Notes: generated by a model from the sequence alone, not told the origin. 64,000 nt of DNA from CAMEON01 sp045531965 (GCA_045531965.1 JAZSFA010000043.1:1-64000); one strand, 5' to 3'. Positions 33,868-43,316 are shown, numbered from the stretch's first letter. Numbers and translations: made by a program.

Positions 33868-35226
33868 ATGATGAAGCATACCGCTAAAAAAGCAGCCACC
33901 CTTTTCCTGTCCCTCTGCCTCCTGTTCTCCGCCATCGCCTGCGGCGCCCCACAGGGCGGCGAAGATCATACCCATGCCGCGACTACGCCGGGGGCTGGAA
34001 CTACGAACGGAGCACACGCTGCTACCGAAGCGCCCACCGAAATCGTTACAGAGGCGCCCAATCTTGTCCTGGTAGCAGGGAAAACCGAGATGACCGAGGA
34101 ACTCAAACCTCTTCGAAATGCCCTCATGGACTACTATTTTGAAATGTTCAAGGAGATGGTTGCGGACGGAAATGAGAACGCTGTCATGTCCCCGTATTCC
34201 ATCTTTGCCGCCACCGCGATGGCTACCGAAGGTGCTAAAGGGCAGACCCTTGCCGAACTGGAAACCCTCATGGGCGTGCCCCAAGCGGATCTTTCCAAAA
34301 TTTACGGGCTTTATCTCGGCGAATATGGCAAGGCATCCGCTTTGCTTACCGCCAACTCTATTTGGGTGGATACCCACGAGGGTCTGACCGTCAATCAAGT
34401 TACCTTTGACCGTTTGCGATCTGCCTATGGCGCAGGTGTGTTCCATGAGGATCTCCAAGCACCCGAGACCGTAGAAAAGCTCAACAGTTGGATCTCGGAT
34501 CACACCAAGGGCAGAATCCCCAAAATGCTGGATGAGATCGGAGAATCCTCCCGCCTTATGCTGGTCAACGCCCTGTCCTTCGATGCGGAATGGGTAGAGG
34601 CATATACCGAATATCAGCAAATGGAGGGAGAATTTACCAATGCCGACGGTTCGACGGTCAACGCCACCATGTTAACCCGCATGGAATACTTCTATCTGGA
34701 AGACAGCAACGCCCAAGGCTTCTATAAGCTTTATAAATCCTCTGAGGACGGCAAATGCTATGCCTTCGCCGCTATCCTTCCTAAGGAAGGCATGACGCCT
34801 GTGGAGTATTTGTCTGCCTTGGATGGCGACGGTCTGCGTAAGATGCTGTTCAACTATACCACCGACGTCATGCTCACCACAAAACTTCCCGTTTTCAAGG
34901 CGGATGCCGCCTACGAGCTGTCTGAAACCTATCAAAAGCTGGGCTGCGTGACGCCCTTTGGCGGTGCCGCTGATTTTTCCGATCTGGCTGTGTCCAATGG
35001 TTCTCTCTACATCGGTAGCATCACCCATAAAGCCTTCATCGAGGTGGATGCGCTTGGTACCAAGGCAGGTGCGGCGACCGTCATTGACATGCCCGAGGGA
35101 GCGGGAGACCCCGATGTCTGGCCTCCCATAAAAGAGGTTTTCCTGGACCGCCCCTTCATTTACATGATCGTGGATTGCGACACGGGTCTGCCCGTGTTCA
35201 TGGGCGTTACCGCATCCGTCGGATAA
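33868..35226 (+). CDS. serpin-family lipoprotein
   Basis: 452 residues. Lipoprotein signal (lipobox AIAC, Cys25), a Thr/Ala/Glu-rich linker to about residue 75, then a serpin fold: 'NENAVMSPYSIFAATAMATE', 'LNSWISDHTKGRIPKMLDEI', 'LMLVNALSFDAEW', hinge 'EVDALGTKAGAATVID' and the signature 'FLDRPFIYMIVDCDTGLPVF'. The reactive loop lies near 'MPEGAGDPDVWPP', and its Pro-rich sequence is unusual for the P1 region. It probably traps host or bacterial serine proteases at the cell surface, as serpins of gut bacteria do. Confidence 0.93.
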   Translation: MMKHTAKKAATLFLSLCLLFSAIACGAPQGGEDHTHAATTPGAGTTNGAHAATEAPTEIVTEAPNLVLVAGKTEMTEELKPLRNALMDYYFEMFKEMVADGNENAVMSPYSIFAATAMATEGAKGQTLAELETLMGVPQADLSKIYGLYLGEYGKASALLTANSIWVDTHEGLTVNQVTFDRLRSAYGAGVFHEDLQAPETVEKLNSWISDHTKGRIPKMLDEIGESSRLMLVNALSFDAEWVEAYTEYQQMEGEFTNADGSTVNATMLTRMEYFYLEDSNAQGFYKLYKSSEDGKCYAFAAILPKEGMTPVEYLSALDGDGLRKMLFNYTTDVMLTTKLPVFKADAAYELSETYQKLGCVTPFGGAADFSDLAVSNGSLYIGSITHKAFIEVDALGTKAGAATVIDMPEGAGDPDVWPPIKEVFLDRPFIYMIVDCDTGLPVFMGVTASVG

Positions 35227-35245
35227 CCCTCGTACTGCCACCGAA

Positions 35246-35287
35246 AAACAGACCGGAAAAGCGTGGACTTTTCCGGTCTGTTTTTTT
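35246..35287 (+). terminator. rho-independent terminator of the serpin gene
   Basis: 16-bp perfect stem AAACAGACCGGAAAAG/CTTTTCCGGTCTGTTT with a six-base loop and T tract; also between convergent genes. Confidence 0.88.
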
Positions 35288-35295
35288 GTTGTATA

Positions 35296-36084
35296 TCATG
35301 GTTTCGGTTGCGCGTCGGCAGGATCAGCCGGGATGCCGCCACCCACCCCTGACAAGGTGCGGATGATCTCTCCCGCCATGATCATCCCCATGACCGACGG
35401 AACGAAGGACAAACTCCCCGGTGCGGGGGCGGCATGCGGGCGCCGTTCCTCATCGAGGGCTGCGTCGGGAGAGATGGGAATGGGTTGCTCGTCGGAGTAA
35501 ACCACCTTGAGCCGTTTGATGCCTCTTGCTTTCAGCTCGCGGCGCATGACTTTGGCAAGGGGATCTGTGGTGGTTTTGAAAATGTCGGAGATCTGAAACC
35601 TTTCGGGATACAGCTTGTTGCCCGCCGCCAAAGCGGAGATGACGGGAATGTTCCATTTGTGACACAGCATGATGAGATAGATCTTGGAGGATAAAGAGTC
35701 GATACAGTCGGCTACGTAGTCAAAGCCACAGTCGGCGGACAGCAAGTCCTGATCTTCTTCGGAAGAAAAAAACAAGTGCAGGGGAGTGACCTTACATTCA
35801 GGATGAATGTCGGCGATCCTTCGTGCCATAACCTCTACTTTGGATTGCCCGACGGTAGAATGAAGCGCGACTGTCTGTCGGTTAATGTTGGAGAGGGAGA
35901 CTACGTCTCCATCCACAAGGGTGAGATGACCCACACCTGCCCGAGCCAGTGCTTCGGCACAATGCCCACCAACACCGCCCACGCCGAACACGGCTACGTG
36001 GGCATCCTGTAAGCGTTGAAATCCCGCGTGACCGAGGACGCGAATGGTTCGGTTGTGTTCCGTGGGGAAAGTGTTTGTATCCAT
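35296..36084 (-). CDS. tcdA: tRNA threonylcarbamoyladenosine dehydratase TcdA
   Basis: 262 residues of the ThiF/E1-like family. N-terminal 'VAVFGVGGVGGHCAEALARA' and 'LTLVDGDVVSLSNINRQTVA' bind ATP; 'DYVADCIDSLSSKIYLIMLC' and 'SALAAGNKLYPERFQISDIF' are typical of TcdA/CsdL. It cyclises t6A37 of ANN-decoding tRNAs to ct6A. Alone on the minus strand with its own promoter (TTGAAA 36146-36141, 17 bases, TATAAT 36123-36118). Confidence 0.92.
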   Translation of the reverse strand: MDTNTFPTEHNRTIRVLGHAGFQRLQDAHVAVFGVGGVGGHCAEALARAGVGHLTLVDGDVVSLSNINRQTVALHSTVGQSKVEVMARRIADIHPECKVTPLHLFFSSEEDQDLLSADCGFDYVADCIDSLSSKIYLIMLCHKWNIPVISALAAGNKLYPERFQISDIFKTTTDPLAKVMRRELKARGIKRLKVVYSDEQPIPISPDAALDEERRPHAAPAPGSLSFVPSVMGMIMAGEIIRTLSGVGGGIPADPADAQPKP

Positions 36085-36117
36085 AAAAACTCCTGTCTGC
36101 TGTTTGTATGATAAACT

Positions 36118-36183
36118 ATTATAACATACGACGGGACTTTTTTCAAGATTCTTCTTTACAAAAACCGAGAATTGTTATATAAT
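36118..36183. promoter_or_regulatory. divergent promoters for tcdA and the NUDIX gene
   Basis: Minus strand: TTGAAA (36146-36141), 17, TATAAT (36123-36118). Plus strand: TTTACA (36155-36160), 17, TATAAT (36178-36183). Back to back, not overlapping. Confidence 0.75.
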
Positions 36184-36216
36184 ACATACATATGATCAAA
36201 CACAGAGAGGTACAAC

Positions 36217-36786
36217 ATGAAAGATCTGACTTTTTTTAAAGAACATACCAAGGAGAGCCGTCTGATCTTTGACGGCAAGGTCTTGCATCTATATAAAGAC
36301 GATATTATTCTTCCCAACGGACGGGTCAGTATGCGTGAGTATTGCAAACACGGCGGCGCGGTCTGTGTTGTACCGCTGACACGGGAAGAAGAGGTGGTAT
36401 GTGTCCGTCAGTACCGTTACGCCCTGCAAAGGGTGACCTTGGAGATCCCCGCGGGCAAGCTGGACAGCCCCACAGAGGATCACACCGAAGCCGCTCTTCG
36501 TGAGCTTCGGGAGGAGACGGGATATGTCCCCGGACGGATCACCCCCATTGGTGATCTTTCGACCTCACCCGCGCTGCTCACCGAGATCATTTATATGTAT
36601 CTCGCGGAGGATCTCAGCGAGGGGGATACCGATCCCGATGACGATGAATTTATCGAATATGTGAAAATTCCCTTGGAAGATATGGTGGACATGATCATCC
36701 GAGGAGAAATCCAGGATTCCAAGACCCAAGCCGCCGTTCTGAAGGTGTGGGCTATGAAGCAGAAAGGACTGTTGAAACATGAGTGA
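36217..36786 (+). CDS. NUDIX hydrolase, ADP-ribose pyrophosphatase type
   Basis: 189 residues. Nudix box 'GKLDSPTEDHTEAALRELRE' continuing 'ETGYVPG'. The N-terminal strand region ('RLIFDGKVLHLYKDDIILPN') and 'VVPLTREEEVVCVRQYRYAL' follow the NudF/ADP-ribose pyrophosphatase subfamily. Hydrolyses ADP-ribose or similar nucleotide sugars. It overlaps MurQ by eight bases, so the two are translated together, suggesting a shared role in amino-sugar or nucleotide recycling. Confidence 0.92.
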   Translation: MKDLTFFKEHTKESRLIFDGKVLHLYKDDIILPNGRVSMREYCKHGGAVCVVPLTREEEVVCVRQYRYALQRVTLEIPAGKLDSPTEDHTEAALRELREETGYVPGRITPIGDLSTSPALLTEIIYMYLAEDLSEGDTDPDDDEFIEYVKIPLEDMVDMIIRGEIQDSKTQAAVLKVWAMKQKGLLKHE

Positions 36787-37630
36787 TCAAAAAGCCGCGA
36801 TAAGAACTGACCTGAATGCGCTCAAGACCGAAGGGCGCAATCCAAACACCTTGCATATCGACAAATTGTCTACCCTTGATATGGTCACGTTGATGCACAA
36901 TGAAAACCGCGTGGTGGAGGATGCGGTGGCGACCCAGCTGCCCGAAATAGCCCGCGCGATAGATATCATCGCGGAGCGGCTCGAAGCAGGCGGACATCTG
37001 ATCTACATCGGCGCGGGAACCTCCGGGCGGTTGGGCGTGGTGGACGCGTCGGAATGTCCCCCTACCTTTGGCGTGGATTATCGTCTGGTCCGCGGTATCA
37101 TGGCGGGCGGAGAGGACGCCATGTTCCGCGCTGTGGAAGGCGCTGAGGATAACGAGACCAGAGGCGCTGAGGAGCTGTTGGCTGACGGCGTGGCGCCAGG
37201 TGACGTGGTGGTGGGACTGTCTGCCTCGGGAGGCGCCCCTTACGTGCTGGGCGCGTTAAAGAAAGCCCGTGAGATCGGCGCTATCCCTATGGGGATCACC
37301 TGTAACCCCGACAGCCGTATGCATCCGCTGTGCGACGTTACCATCGCTCCCTATGTGGGTCCCGAAGTGATCACAGGGTCGTCTCGTCTTAAAGCAGGAA
37401 CTGCCCAAAAGCTGGTACTCAATATGCTGTCCACCGGCGCCATGATCAAAACAGGGAAGGTGGTGGGCAATCTGATGATTAACGTGCGCCCCACCAACGT
37501 AAAGCTTCGTGACAGATGCATTCGTATCCTTATGGAGCTGGGAAATTGCGATCGAGAAACGGCAGCCCGACTGATCGATCAGTACGGAGATATCCGACGT
37601 GCACTTGAATTTCTTGAAACCAATGCTTAA
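36779..37630 (+). CDS. murQ: N-acetylmuramic acid 6-phosphate etherase MurQ
   Basis: 283 residues, slightly short of the usual ~300. SIS-fold motifs 'LIYIGAGTSGRLGVVDASEC' and 'PPTFGVDYRLVRGIMAGGED' contain the catalytic Glu region; 'VVGLSASGGAPYVLGALKKA' and 'ITGSSRLKAGTAQKLVLNML' follow. Cleaves the lactyl ether of MurNAc-6-P to GlcNAc-6-P during peptidoglycan recycling or MurNAc use. No PTS transporter or MurNAc kinase is adjacent. The two-component system starts 18 bases later. Confidence 0.95.
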   Translation: MSDQKAAIRTDLNALKTEGRNPNTLHIDKLSTLDMVTLMHNENRVVEDAVATQLPEIARAIDIIAERLEAGGHLIYIGAGTSGRLGVVDASECPPTFGVDYRLVRGIMAGGEDAMFRAVEGAEDNETRGAEELLADGVAPGDVVVGLSASGGAPYVLGALKKAREIGAIPMGITCNPDSRMHPLCDVTIAPYVGPEVITGSSRLKAGTAQKLVLNMLSTGAMIKTGKVVGNLMINVRPTNVKLRDRCIRILMELGNCDRETAARLIDQYGDIRRALEFLETNA

Positions 37631-37648
37631 TTTGAAAGGAGTCGTCTC

Positions 37649-38413
37649 ATGACAGAGCGTGAATGCCTTCCCCGAGTCCCCTCTGACAGTGAAGCTGCCG
37701 TGACCCGAGAACATATCCTTGTGGTAGATGACGAATCGGACATTCGTACCCTTTTGAAGATCCTTTTCGAAAAGGAAGGCTGGTGTGTTACGGAAGCCCC
37801 CAATGGGCAGGCGGCGGTAGACTATGTTCGGAAACATCAGGATATTTCTCTGATTGTTTTGGATATTATGATGCCCGTCATGGATGGCATTCAGACCGCT
37901 AAAGAACTACGCCCCCTGACGGATGCCCCCATTCTCTTTTTGACCGCTCGTTCTTCTGACAATGACAAAACCTCTGCTTATCGTGCGGGCGCTGATGATT
38001 ATATCGTCAAGCCCTTCCATGCCACGGATTTGCGTTTGAAGGTCAGCGCAATGTTGCAGAGATATCGCCTTTACCGAGAGCGAATTGAAACAGTCCCGGA
38101 AGCGGATAGCCATGTATTTCTCACGGGAGCGGACGTAGAGGTTCATCTTGGAGAGAATGTTGTGCTCAAGCATGGGGAACGTGTTTTTCTGACGGACCGT
38201 GAGTATGAGCTTCTCTGTTTCTTCTGCAAAAACCGCAAAACTACCCTGTCTCCTGCGGAAATCTATGAAGCTGTGTGGGAAGAACCCTACCTCAGCACGG
38301 CCTCCAACACGGTCATCGTTCATATTGCTAATTTGAGGAAAAAGCTGGATGCCGCACCGGGAGGACAGTCTGTCATCCGAACCGTGTGGGGAAAGGGGTA
38401 CCGCCTTGACTGA
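37649..38413 (+). CDS. OmpR-family response regulator, VanR-like
   Basis: 254 residues with a 20-residue N-terminal extension before 'HILVVDDESDIRTLLKILFE'. The phospho-acceptor Asp lies in 'LIVLDIMMPVMDG', Lys in 'YIVKPFH'; the C-terminal winged helix ends 'VIRTVWGKGYRLD', the VanR/OmpR pattern. AAAGGAG RBS. Its kinase gene overlaps or follows at once. Being joined to murQ by 18 bases, it may respond to cell-wall state; this is inference from position. Confidence 0.92.
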   Translation: MTERECLPRVPSDSEAAVTREHILVVDDESDIRTLLKILFEKEGWCVTEAPNGQAAVDYVRKHQDISLIVLDIMMPVMDGIQTAKELRPLTDAPILFLTARSSDNDKTSAYRAGADDYIVKPFHATDLRLKVSAMLQRYRLYRERIETVPEADSHVFLTGADVEVHLGENVVLKHGERVFLTDREYELLCFFCKNRKTTLSPAEIYEAVWEEPYLSTASNTVIVHIANLRKKLDAAPGGQSVIRTVWGKGYRLD

Positions 38414-39848
38414 CACCAAACATCCAAAAACAACCGAGAAAAAGAAAAGCAAACGTAGGCGAATGCCTCTTTTGAAGTTCAAAGACGTTTCCGATGGTCG
38501 GCGTTTTATCTCCCTTCGCTTCAAATTCGCCATGGTCATGCTGATCAGCGCCGTGGTGGTCATTTGCACCGCTTTGATTCTGATCCCCATAGCGGTGACC
38601 CTCATCACCAATTACTATATGGAACCCAGAAGGATCGACAACCGTCTGGACGATTATATCCGCAATTTCAGTGATTATGTCACGGAAGAGGGAATCGCCT
38701 CGGATGACGCGGCGGCTGTTGCCCGCTGGTCAACCTTCCATCGAAACGTGCATCTGGTGGTATTTGGCAGTAACGACGCGCAACTGGGCGTGTTTGATGG
38801 TGAAATTTTGGAGGGCGGAGACCAACCTGTTGTGGATGATCCCATCCTTACTGAGAATAACATTTCCGCAGGTGTTGCCACGGGTAATACCTATATGGTG
38901 CGCTTTTCGGATCGTGTTTGTACGGTCTCGGTAATGGACTACTCCGGTCCCGCCGTGTTCAACGGCGTGCATATCGCGGGTATCCTTGCCGCGATGATCG
39001 TCTTTTTTTCCGTCATACTGATCTACTATCATTTCCAAACCAAAGCCATCATGAACTTGTCCGCAGATGTAGAGCAAGTGAGCGGCGGTGATTTGTCAGC
39101 GCCGATTCAGTCAAAGAGAAATGATGAGATCGGCGGGCTTGCCCGGGACGTAGATATTATGCGCGCCACCGTTTTGCAAAAAATGGAAGAGCAAAAAGCA
39201 GCCAGAGAAGCCAACAGCGAGTTGATCACCTCCATGTCTCACGATATCCGTACCCCTTTGACTACGCTGCTGGGTTATATGGAGCTTTTACAAAACGATT
39301 GCAGCGGCATGACCCCCGAGCAGATCACCTACCTCCGCCTGTGTGGGGAAAAGGCAGAACAGATTAAAGAATTGTCAGACAAGCTGTTTCTTTATTTTTG
39401 GGCGTTCAGTGTCAACGAAGACGGGATGGAGGCAGAAGTTTTCAATGCCGTTCTGCTTATGGAACAAATGATCGGAGATTGGCTCTTGCCGATGGAAAAC
39501 GAGTCGATTGTCCTGCGGGTAGATATGTCCGAGATTCCTGAGGATATCTGTGTCAGGGTGGACGCTCAATGTCTCCACAGAATCGTGGATAACTTGTTTG
39601 ACAACATCCGCAAATATGCGCATCGGGAGGCTCCCGTGGAAGTAAAGCTTTCGTTGGCAAACAAAAAGCGTGAGCTGTGTATCTCCTTTCGTAACACGGT
39701 AAGGAGCAACACCGAAATGGTTTCAAGAACGCACATCGGTCACAAAACTTGTGCCAATATGGCAAAGCTGATGGGCGGACATTTTGAAACCGAGCGTCAA
39801 GAGACCTCTTTTACCGCGCGTGTATATTTACCTGTTTCAAAAGTCTGA
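38407..39848 (+). CDS. sensor histidine kinase with degenerate ATP-binding boxes
   Basis: About 480 residues from the TTG at 38407, which overlaps the regulator's end and has AAAGGGG upstream; ATG at 38464 is an alternative. Two membrane helices (about residues 38-62 and 185-207) enclose a ~120-residue outside domain, then HAMP, HisKA ('ITSMSHDIRTPLTTLLGYME') and the N box 'IVDNLFDNIRKYA'. The G1 box is not recognisable ('CISFRNTVRSN') and the G2 box reads 'THIGHKTCANMAKLMGG' in place of GxGLGL. It may still bind ATP, as in related clostridial kinases with an IGLKTC box, or act mainly as a phosphatase. Confidence 0.88.
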
Positions 39849-39863
39849 GAATTATATGCACAT

Positions 39864-39896
39864 AGCCCCCCTTGCCATGGCGAGGGGGGGCTTTTA
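39864..39896 (+). terminator. rho-independent terminator
   Basis: AGCCCCCC ... GGGGGGGCT stem with inner GCC/GGC, then TTTT. Confidence 0.85.
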
Positions 39897-39941
39897 AAAG
39901 ATGATTCCTCGCTGTTTTCATGATAAAAATGACCGTGGCAC

Positions 39942-39970
39942 TTGATTTCTCACTCGTCATGTGATATAAT
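39942..39970 (+). promoter_or_regulatory. SigA promoter of nfnAB
   Basis: TTGATT, 17 bases, TATAAT; the gene starts 62 bases after the -10. Confidence 0.75.
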
Positions 39971-40031
39971 AAAAAAGTATTTTGAGCGCAGGCTTGGGAA
40001 TACAATATCCTTCCTCAAAGAGAGGCTTAAT

Positions 40032-40874
40032 ATGTTTCGTATTGTTACTAAAAAATATTTGAATCCTACTGTGGTGATGATGGAGATCGAAGCTCCCCGC
40101 GTGGCTAAGAAAGCACGGGCAGGTCAGTTCATCATTCTGCGGGTCAACGAAGCGGGAGAGCGCATCCCCCTGACGGTCGCGGGGACACATCCCGATAAAG
40201 GCACGGTCAAGATCATTTTTCAGATGGTGGGTGCTTCCACCGATGCTTTGGGCGCCAAGGCTCAGGGCGAGTATATTCAAGACTTTGTTGGCCCTTTGGG
40301 TAAAGCCACCGAGATCGAGGGTCTCAAAAAGGTCTGCGTGGTGGGCGGCGGCGTGGGTTGCGCCATCGCGCTTCCCGTGGCACAGGCACTTCACGAGGCA
40401 GGCTGTGAGGTACACAGCATCATCGGCTTCCGCAACAAGGAACTTTTGATTCTCGAGGATGAGTTCAAGACCTGCTCCGATCGGCTGACGGTCATGACCG
40501 ACGACGGCTCCTACGGTCGCCAAGGCGTGGTCACCGTCCCCCTCAAGGAAGCCATCGAGGCAGGGGAGAATTACGACCGTGTGATCACCATCGGCCCCCT
40601 CATCATGATGAAATTCGTGGTGGCCACCACCAAGCCCTACGGCGTGCCTACCGTGGTATCCATGAACCCCGTCATGGTGGATGGCACGGGGATGTGCGGC
40701 GGTTGTCGCCTCACCGTGGGCGGCAAGACAAAATTCGCCTGCGTGGACGGCCCCGAATTTGACGGCTTTGAGGTGGACTTTGACGAGGCTATGTCACGCA
40801 GTACCATGTACGCCGATTTTGAGCGTCACGCACGCGACGCCTCCTGCAATCTTTTCAAAAAGGAGGTGGAGTGA
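40032..40874 (+). CDS. nfnA: NfnAB small subunit (ferredoxin-NADP+ reductase-like, FAD and 2Fe-2S)
   Basis: 280 residues of the dihydroorotate dehydrogenase electron-transfer/sulfide dehydrogenase family. FAD region 'GQFIILRVNEAGERIPLTVA', NAD-binding 'VCVVGGGVGCAIALPVAQAL', and C-terminal Cys cluster 'GTGMCGGCRLTVGGKTKFAC' for a 2Fe-2S centre (further Cys at the end). With the next gene it forms the electron-bifurcating transhydrogenase that couples NADH and reduced ferredoxin to NADP+ reduction. Start at 40032 follows AGAGAGG. Confidence 0.9.
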   Translation: MFRIVTKKYLNPTVVMMEIEAPRVAKKARAGQFIILRVNEAGERIPLTVAGTHPDKGTVKIIFQMVGASTDALGAKAQGEYIQDFVGPLGKATEIEGLKKVCVVGGGVGCAIALPVAQALHEAGCEVHSIIGFRNKELLILEDEFKTCSDRLTVMTDDGSYGRQGVVTVPLKEAIEAGENYDRVITIGPLIMMKFVVATTKPYGVPTVVSMNPVMVDGTGMCGGCRLTVGGKTKFACVDGPEFDGFEVDFDEAMSRSTMYADFERHARDASCNLFKKEVE

Positions 40875-40875
40875 G

Positions 40876-42297
40876 ATGGTCAAGCCCAATATGTCTCCCG
40901 CAAAGAATCAAATGCCCACCCAGGATCCCGCCGTCAGAGCTCATAACTTTGATGAGGTTGCTCTGGGCTATACCGAATCACAGGCTCTCGACGAGGCCGC
41001 CCGTTGCCTCAACTGCAAGAATCCTCCCTGTGTCACGGGCTGTCCCGTGAATATCCACATCCCAGCCTTCATTGAGAAGGTCAGGGAGGGGGACTTCGAA
41101 GCCGCTTATCAGATCATCCGCCGATCCTCCAGCCTTCCCGCCGTTTGCGGCCGCGTCTGTCCCCAGGAAAAGCAATGCGAATCCAAGTGTGTCCGAGGCA
41201 TCAAGGGCGAACCCGTGGGCATTGGACGCTTGGAGCGTTTCGTGGCGGATTGGCATAATACTTTCTCCAATGAATCTCCTGTTCTGCCTGAGAAGAACGG
41301 TCATAAGGTGGCGATCGTAGGCTCGGGGCCCGCAGGTCTGACCTGCGCGGGTGCTTTGGCCTCCAAGGGTTATGACGTGACCGTGTACGAGGCTCTCCAC
41401 GTGGCGGGAGGCGTCCTCATGTATGGCATCCCCGAATTCCGTCTCCCCAAGCACATTGTGCAAAAGGAGGTGGACGGTCTGCGCGCCATGGGCGTCACCA
41501 TCGAGACCAATGTGGTGGTGGGCAAGACCGTCACGATTGACGAGCTGTTTGAGGAAGGCTTTGAGGCCGTTTTCGTTGGCTCAGGTGCGGGACTACCCAA
41601 ATTCATGGGCATCCCCGGCGAATCCCTCAAGGGCGTCTACTCCGCCAACGAATTTCTCACCCGCTCTAACCTCATGAAGGCGTATAAAGAAAACGCCACC
41701 ACCCCCATCCTCCGTGCCAAGCACGTGGCCGTGGTGGGCGGAGGCAATGTGGCGATGGATGCCGCCAGAACCGCCCTCCGTCTGGGGGCTGAGGAGGTCT
41801 CCATCGTCTACCGCCGCTCCATGGAGGAGCTTCCTGCCCGTAAGGAAGAGGTAGAGCATGCTGAGGAGGAAGGGATTATTTTCCGTCTGCTCAATAATCC
41901 CGTGGAGATTTTGGGATACAATAACCCCGATGACCGCCGTGACCCCAAGAACGGCTTCGTTACGGGCATGAAATGTGTGAAAATGACCCTGGGCGAGCCC
42001 GACGAGCGAGGCCGCCGCTCTCCCGTGGTCATTCCAGATTCCGAGTGGGTGTTGGACGTGGATTGTGTCATTATGTCCATCGGTACGTCTCCCAATCCCC
42101 TCATCAAGTCCACCACCGAGGGACTTGATGTGAATAACCGCGGCGGCATCATCGTGGAGGAAGCCACGGGACTCACCTCCCGCGAGGGCGTGTACGCAGG
42201 CGGCGACGCCGTCACGGGCGCTGCCACCGTCATTCTGGCCATGGGCGCGGGAAAGACCGCCGCTGAGGCGATTGACGCGTATCTTCAAAACAAATAA
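40876..42297 (+). CDS. nfnB: NfnAB large subunit (glutamate synthase small-subunit type)
   Basis: 473 residues. Two N-terminal 4Fe-4S sites: 'CLNCKNPPCVTGCPVNIHIP' and 'CGRVCPQEKQCESKC'. Then FAD ('VAIVGSGPAGLTCAGALASK', 'GGVLMYGIPEFRLPK') and NADP ('VAVVGGGNVAMDAARTALRL') binding folds and the C-terminal 'GVYAGGDAVTGAATVILAMG'. Often annotated as NADPH-dependent glutamate synthase GltA, but the tight link to the small subunit (one base gap) argues for NfnB. ATG at 40876 has GGAGGTGGAG upstream. Confidence 0.92.
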   Translation: MVKPNMSPAKNQMPTQDPAVRAHNFDEVALGYTESQALDEAARCLNCKNPPCVTGCPVNIHIPAFIEKVREGDFEAAYQIIRRSSSLPAVCGRVCPQEKQCESKCVRGIKGEPVGIGRLERFVADWHNTFSNESPVLPEKNGHKVAIVGSGPAGLTCAGALASKGYDVTVYEALHVAGGVLMYGIPEFRLPKHIVQKEVDGLRAMGVTIETNVVVGKTVTIDELFEEGFEAVFVGSGAGLPKFMGIPGESLKGVYSANEFLTRSNLMKAYKENATTPILRAKHVAVVGGGNVAMDAARTALRLGAEEVSIVYRRSMEELPARKEEVEHAEEEGIIFRLLNNPVEILGYNNPDDRRDPKNGFVTGMKCVKMTLGEPDERGRRSPVVIPDSEWVLDVDCVIMSIGTSPNPLIKSTTEGLDVNNRGGIIVEEATGLTSREGVYAGGDAVTGAATVILAMGAGKTAAEAIDAYLQNK

Positions 42298-42363
42298 ATG
42301 GCTATGCTACACTCAATGGTTGTTTTTAGAGTGACCGTTGGTTGAATTTGCGAGGAAAAAACT

Positions 42364-43209
42364 ATGGTGAATAACCAATGCGCGGGAATATACGGCAAAT
42401 GTTTGAATATCAAAATCACAAATGTATGTCCCGGCAACTGCTATTTCTGCATAGAGCGTGACGGATACAAGCCTTCCATGACTTCGGTTGAAACCATCAT
42501 TCGTAAGGCTAATGCCTTGGAAGATTATCAGACGGTTTTGATCTTAGGTGGAGAACCGTTTACTTATCCGCATTTACCTGAATTATTAAAGGGCCTGAAG
42601 AAAAGAGAAGTCTATATCACGACCAACGGCAGCTCTTTTGATCATATCAACGTGGCGAAAATTTGCCCGCATATAACCGGTCTTAATATTTCAATCCACA
42701 GCTTTTCCGAAGAAGAAAACAATGCAATATTAAAAACAAGGGTTTCATTTGCTGCGTTGAAGCAGTATATCCATGAATTTCAATGTCACGGTGTTCCTGT
42801 TCGATTTAATACGATTTTATTGGAATCTGGCATCAATACCAAAGAAAAAATGCACCAAATGCTTGAGTTTTCAAAGCAAATGGGTATCAAATGGGTCAGA
42901 TTCTCTGAACTGCAATTTGAAAGCAAGGGCTTTGTCCATGCCCAAAATATATTTGATGGGATAAATCCCGATCCTTACGTTCAAGGATGCAACCAAAATT
43001 TCGTAATAGATGGAATCAATGTGACCGTCAGACAATCTTGTGGCATTGTAAGCCCCGTGAAGCCGTTTCCCAAGGAAGGCAAGCTGCGCGAAAATAAAGC
43101 GGATAGCTTGGTTATGTATCCCAACGGAGAGGTTTTCCATGGTTGGATCGTGCCCGCCAATTATCGGATACAACAAACAGAACCATGCGAAAAAGTCATT
43201 GAAAGATGA
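42364..43209 (+). CDS. radical SAM protein, AT-rich
   Basis: 281 residues. CX3CX2C motif 'CPGNCYFC' near residue 22, 'LILGGEPFTYP' (GGE motif) and 'ITTNGSSFD', 'LNISIHSFSEEENNAILKTR', all typical of a radical SAM barrel. The C-terminal part has single Cys residues ('VQGCNQNF', 'VRQSCGIVSP') but no clear SPASM domain, so the role is open. DNA is visibly AT-richer than nfnAB and the GH84 gene on either side, which suggests recent transfer. It has its own terminator and no partner gene. Confidence 0.88.
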   Translation: MVNNQCAGIYGKCLNIKITNVCPGNCYFCIERDGYKPSMTSVETIIRKANALEDYQTVLILGGEPFTYPHLPELLKGLKKREVYITTNGSSFDHINVAKICPHITGLNISIHSFSEEENNAILKTRVSFAALKQYIHEFQCHGVPVRFNTILLESGINTKEKMHQMLEFSKQMGIKWVRFSELQFESKGFVHAQNIFDGINPDPYVQGCNQNFVIDGINVTVRQSCGIVSPVKPFPKEGKLRENKADSLVMYPNGEVFHGWIVPANYRIQQTEPCEKVIER

Positions 43210-43248
43210 TCCGACTCCAAAAAGATCCGAAGTAAAATGGCAATCGAA

Positions 43249-43271
43249 AAGGCGCCCCATGGGTGCTTTTT
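43249..43271 (+). terminator. rho-independent terminator
   Basis: AAGGCGCCC/GGGTGCTTT stem with three-base loop and T tract. Confidence 0.7.
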
Positions 43272-43316
43272 GGGTTATTTAAGCGTGTAATTTGTTGCTT
43301 GCGGGAGTACGGTCGA

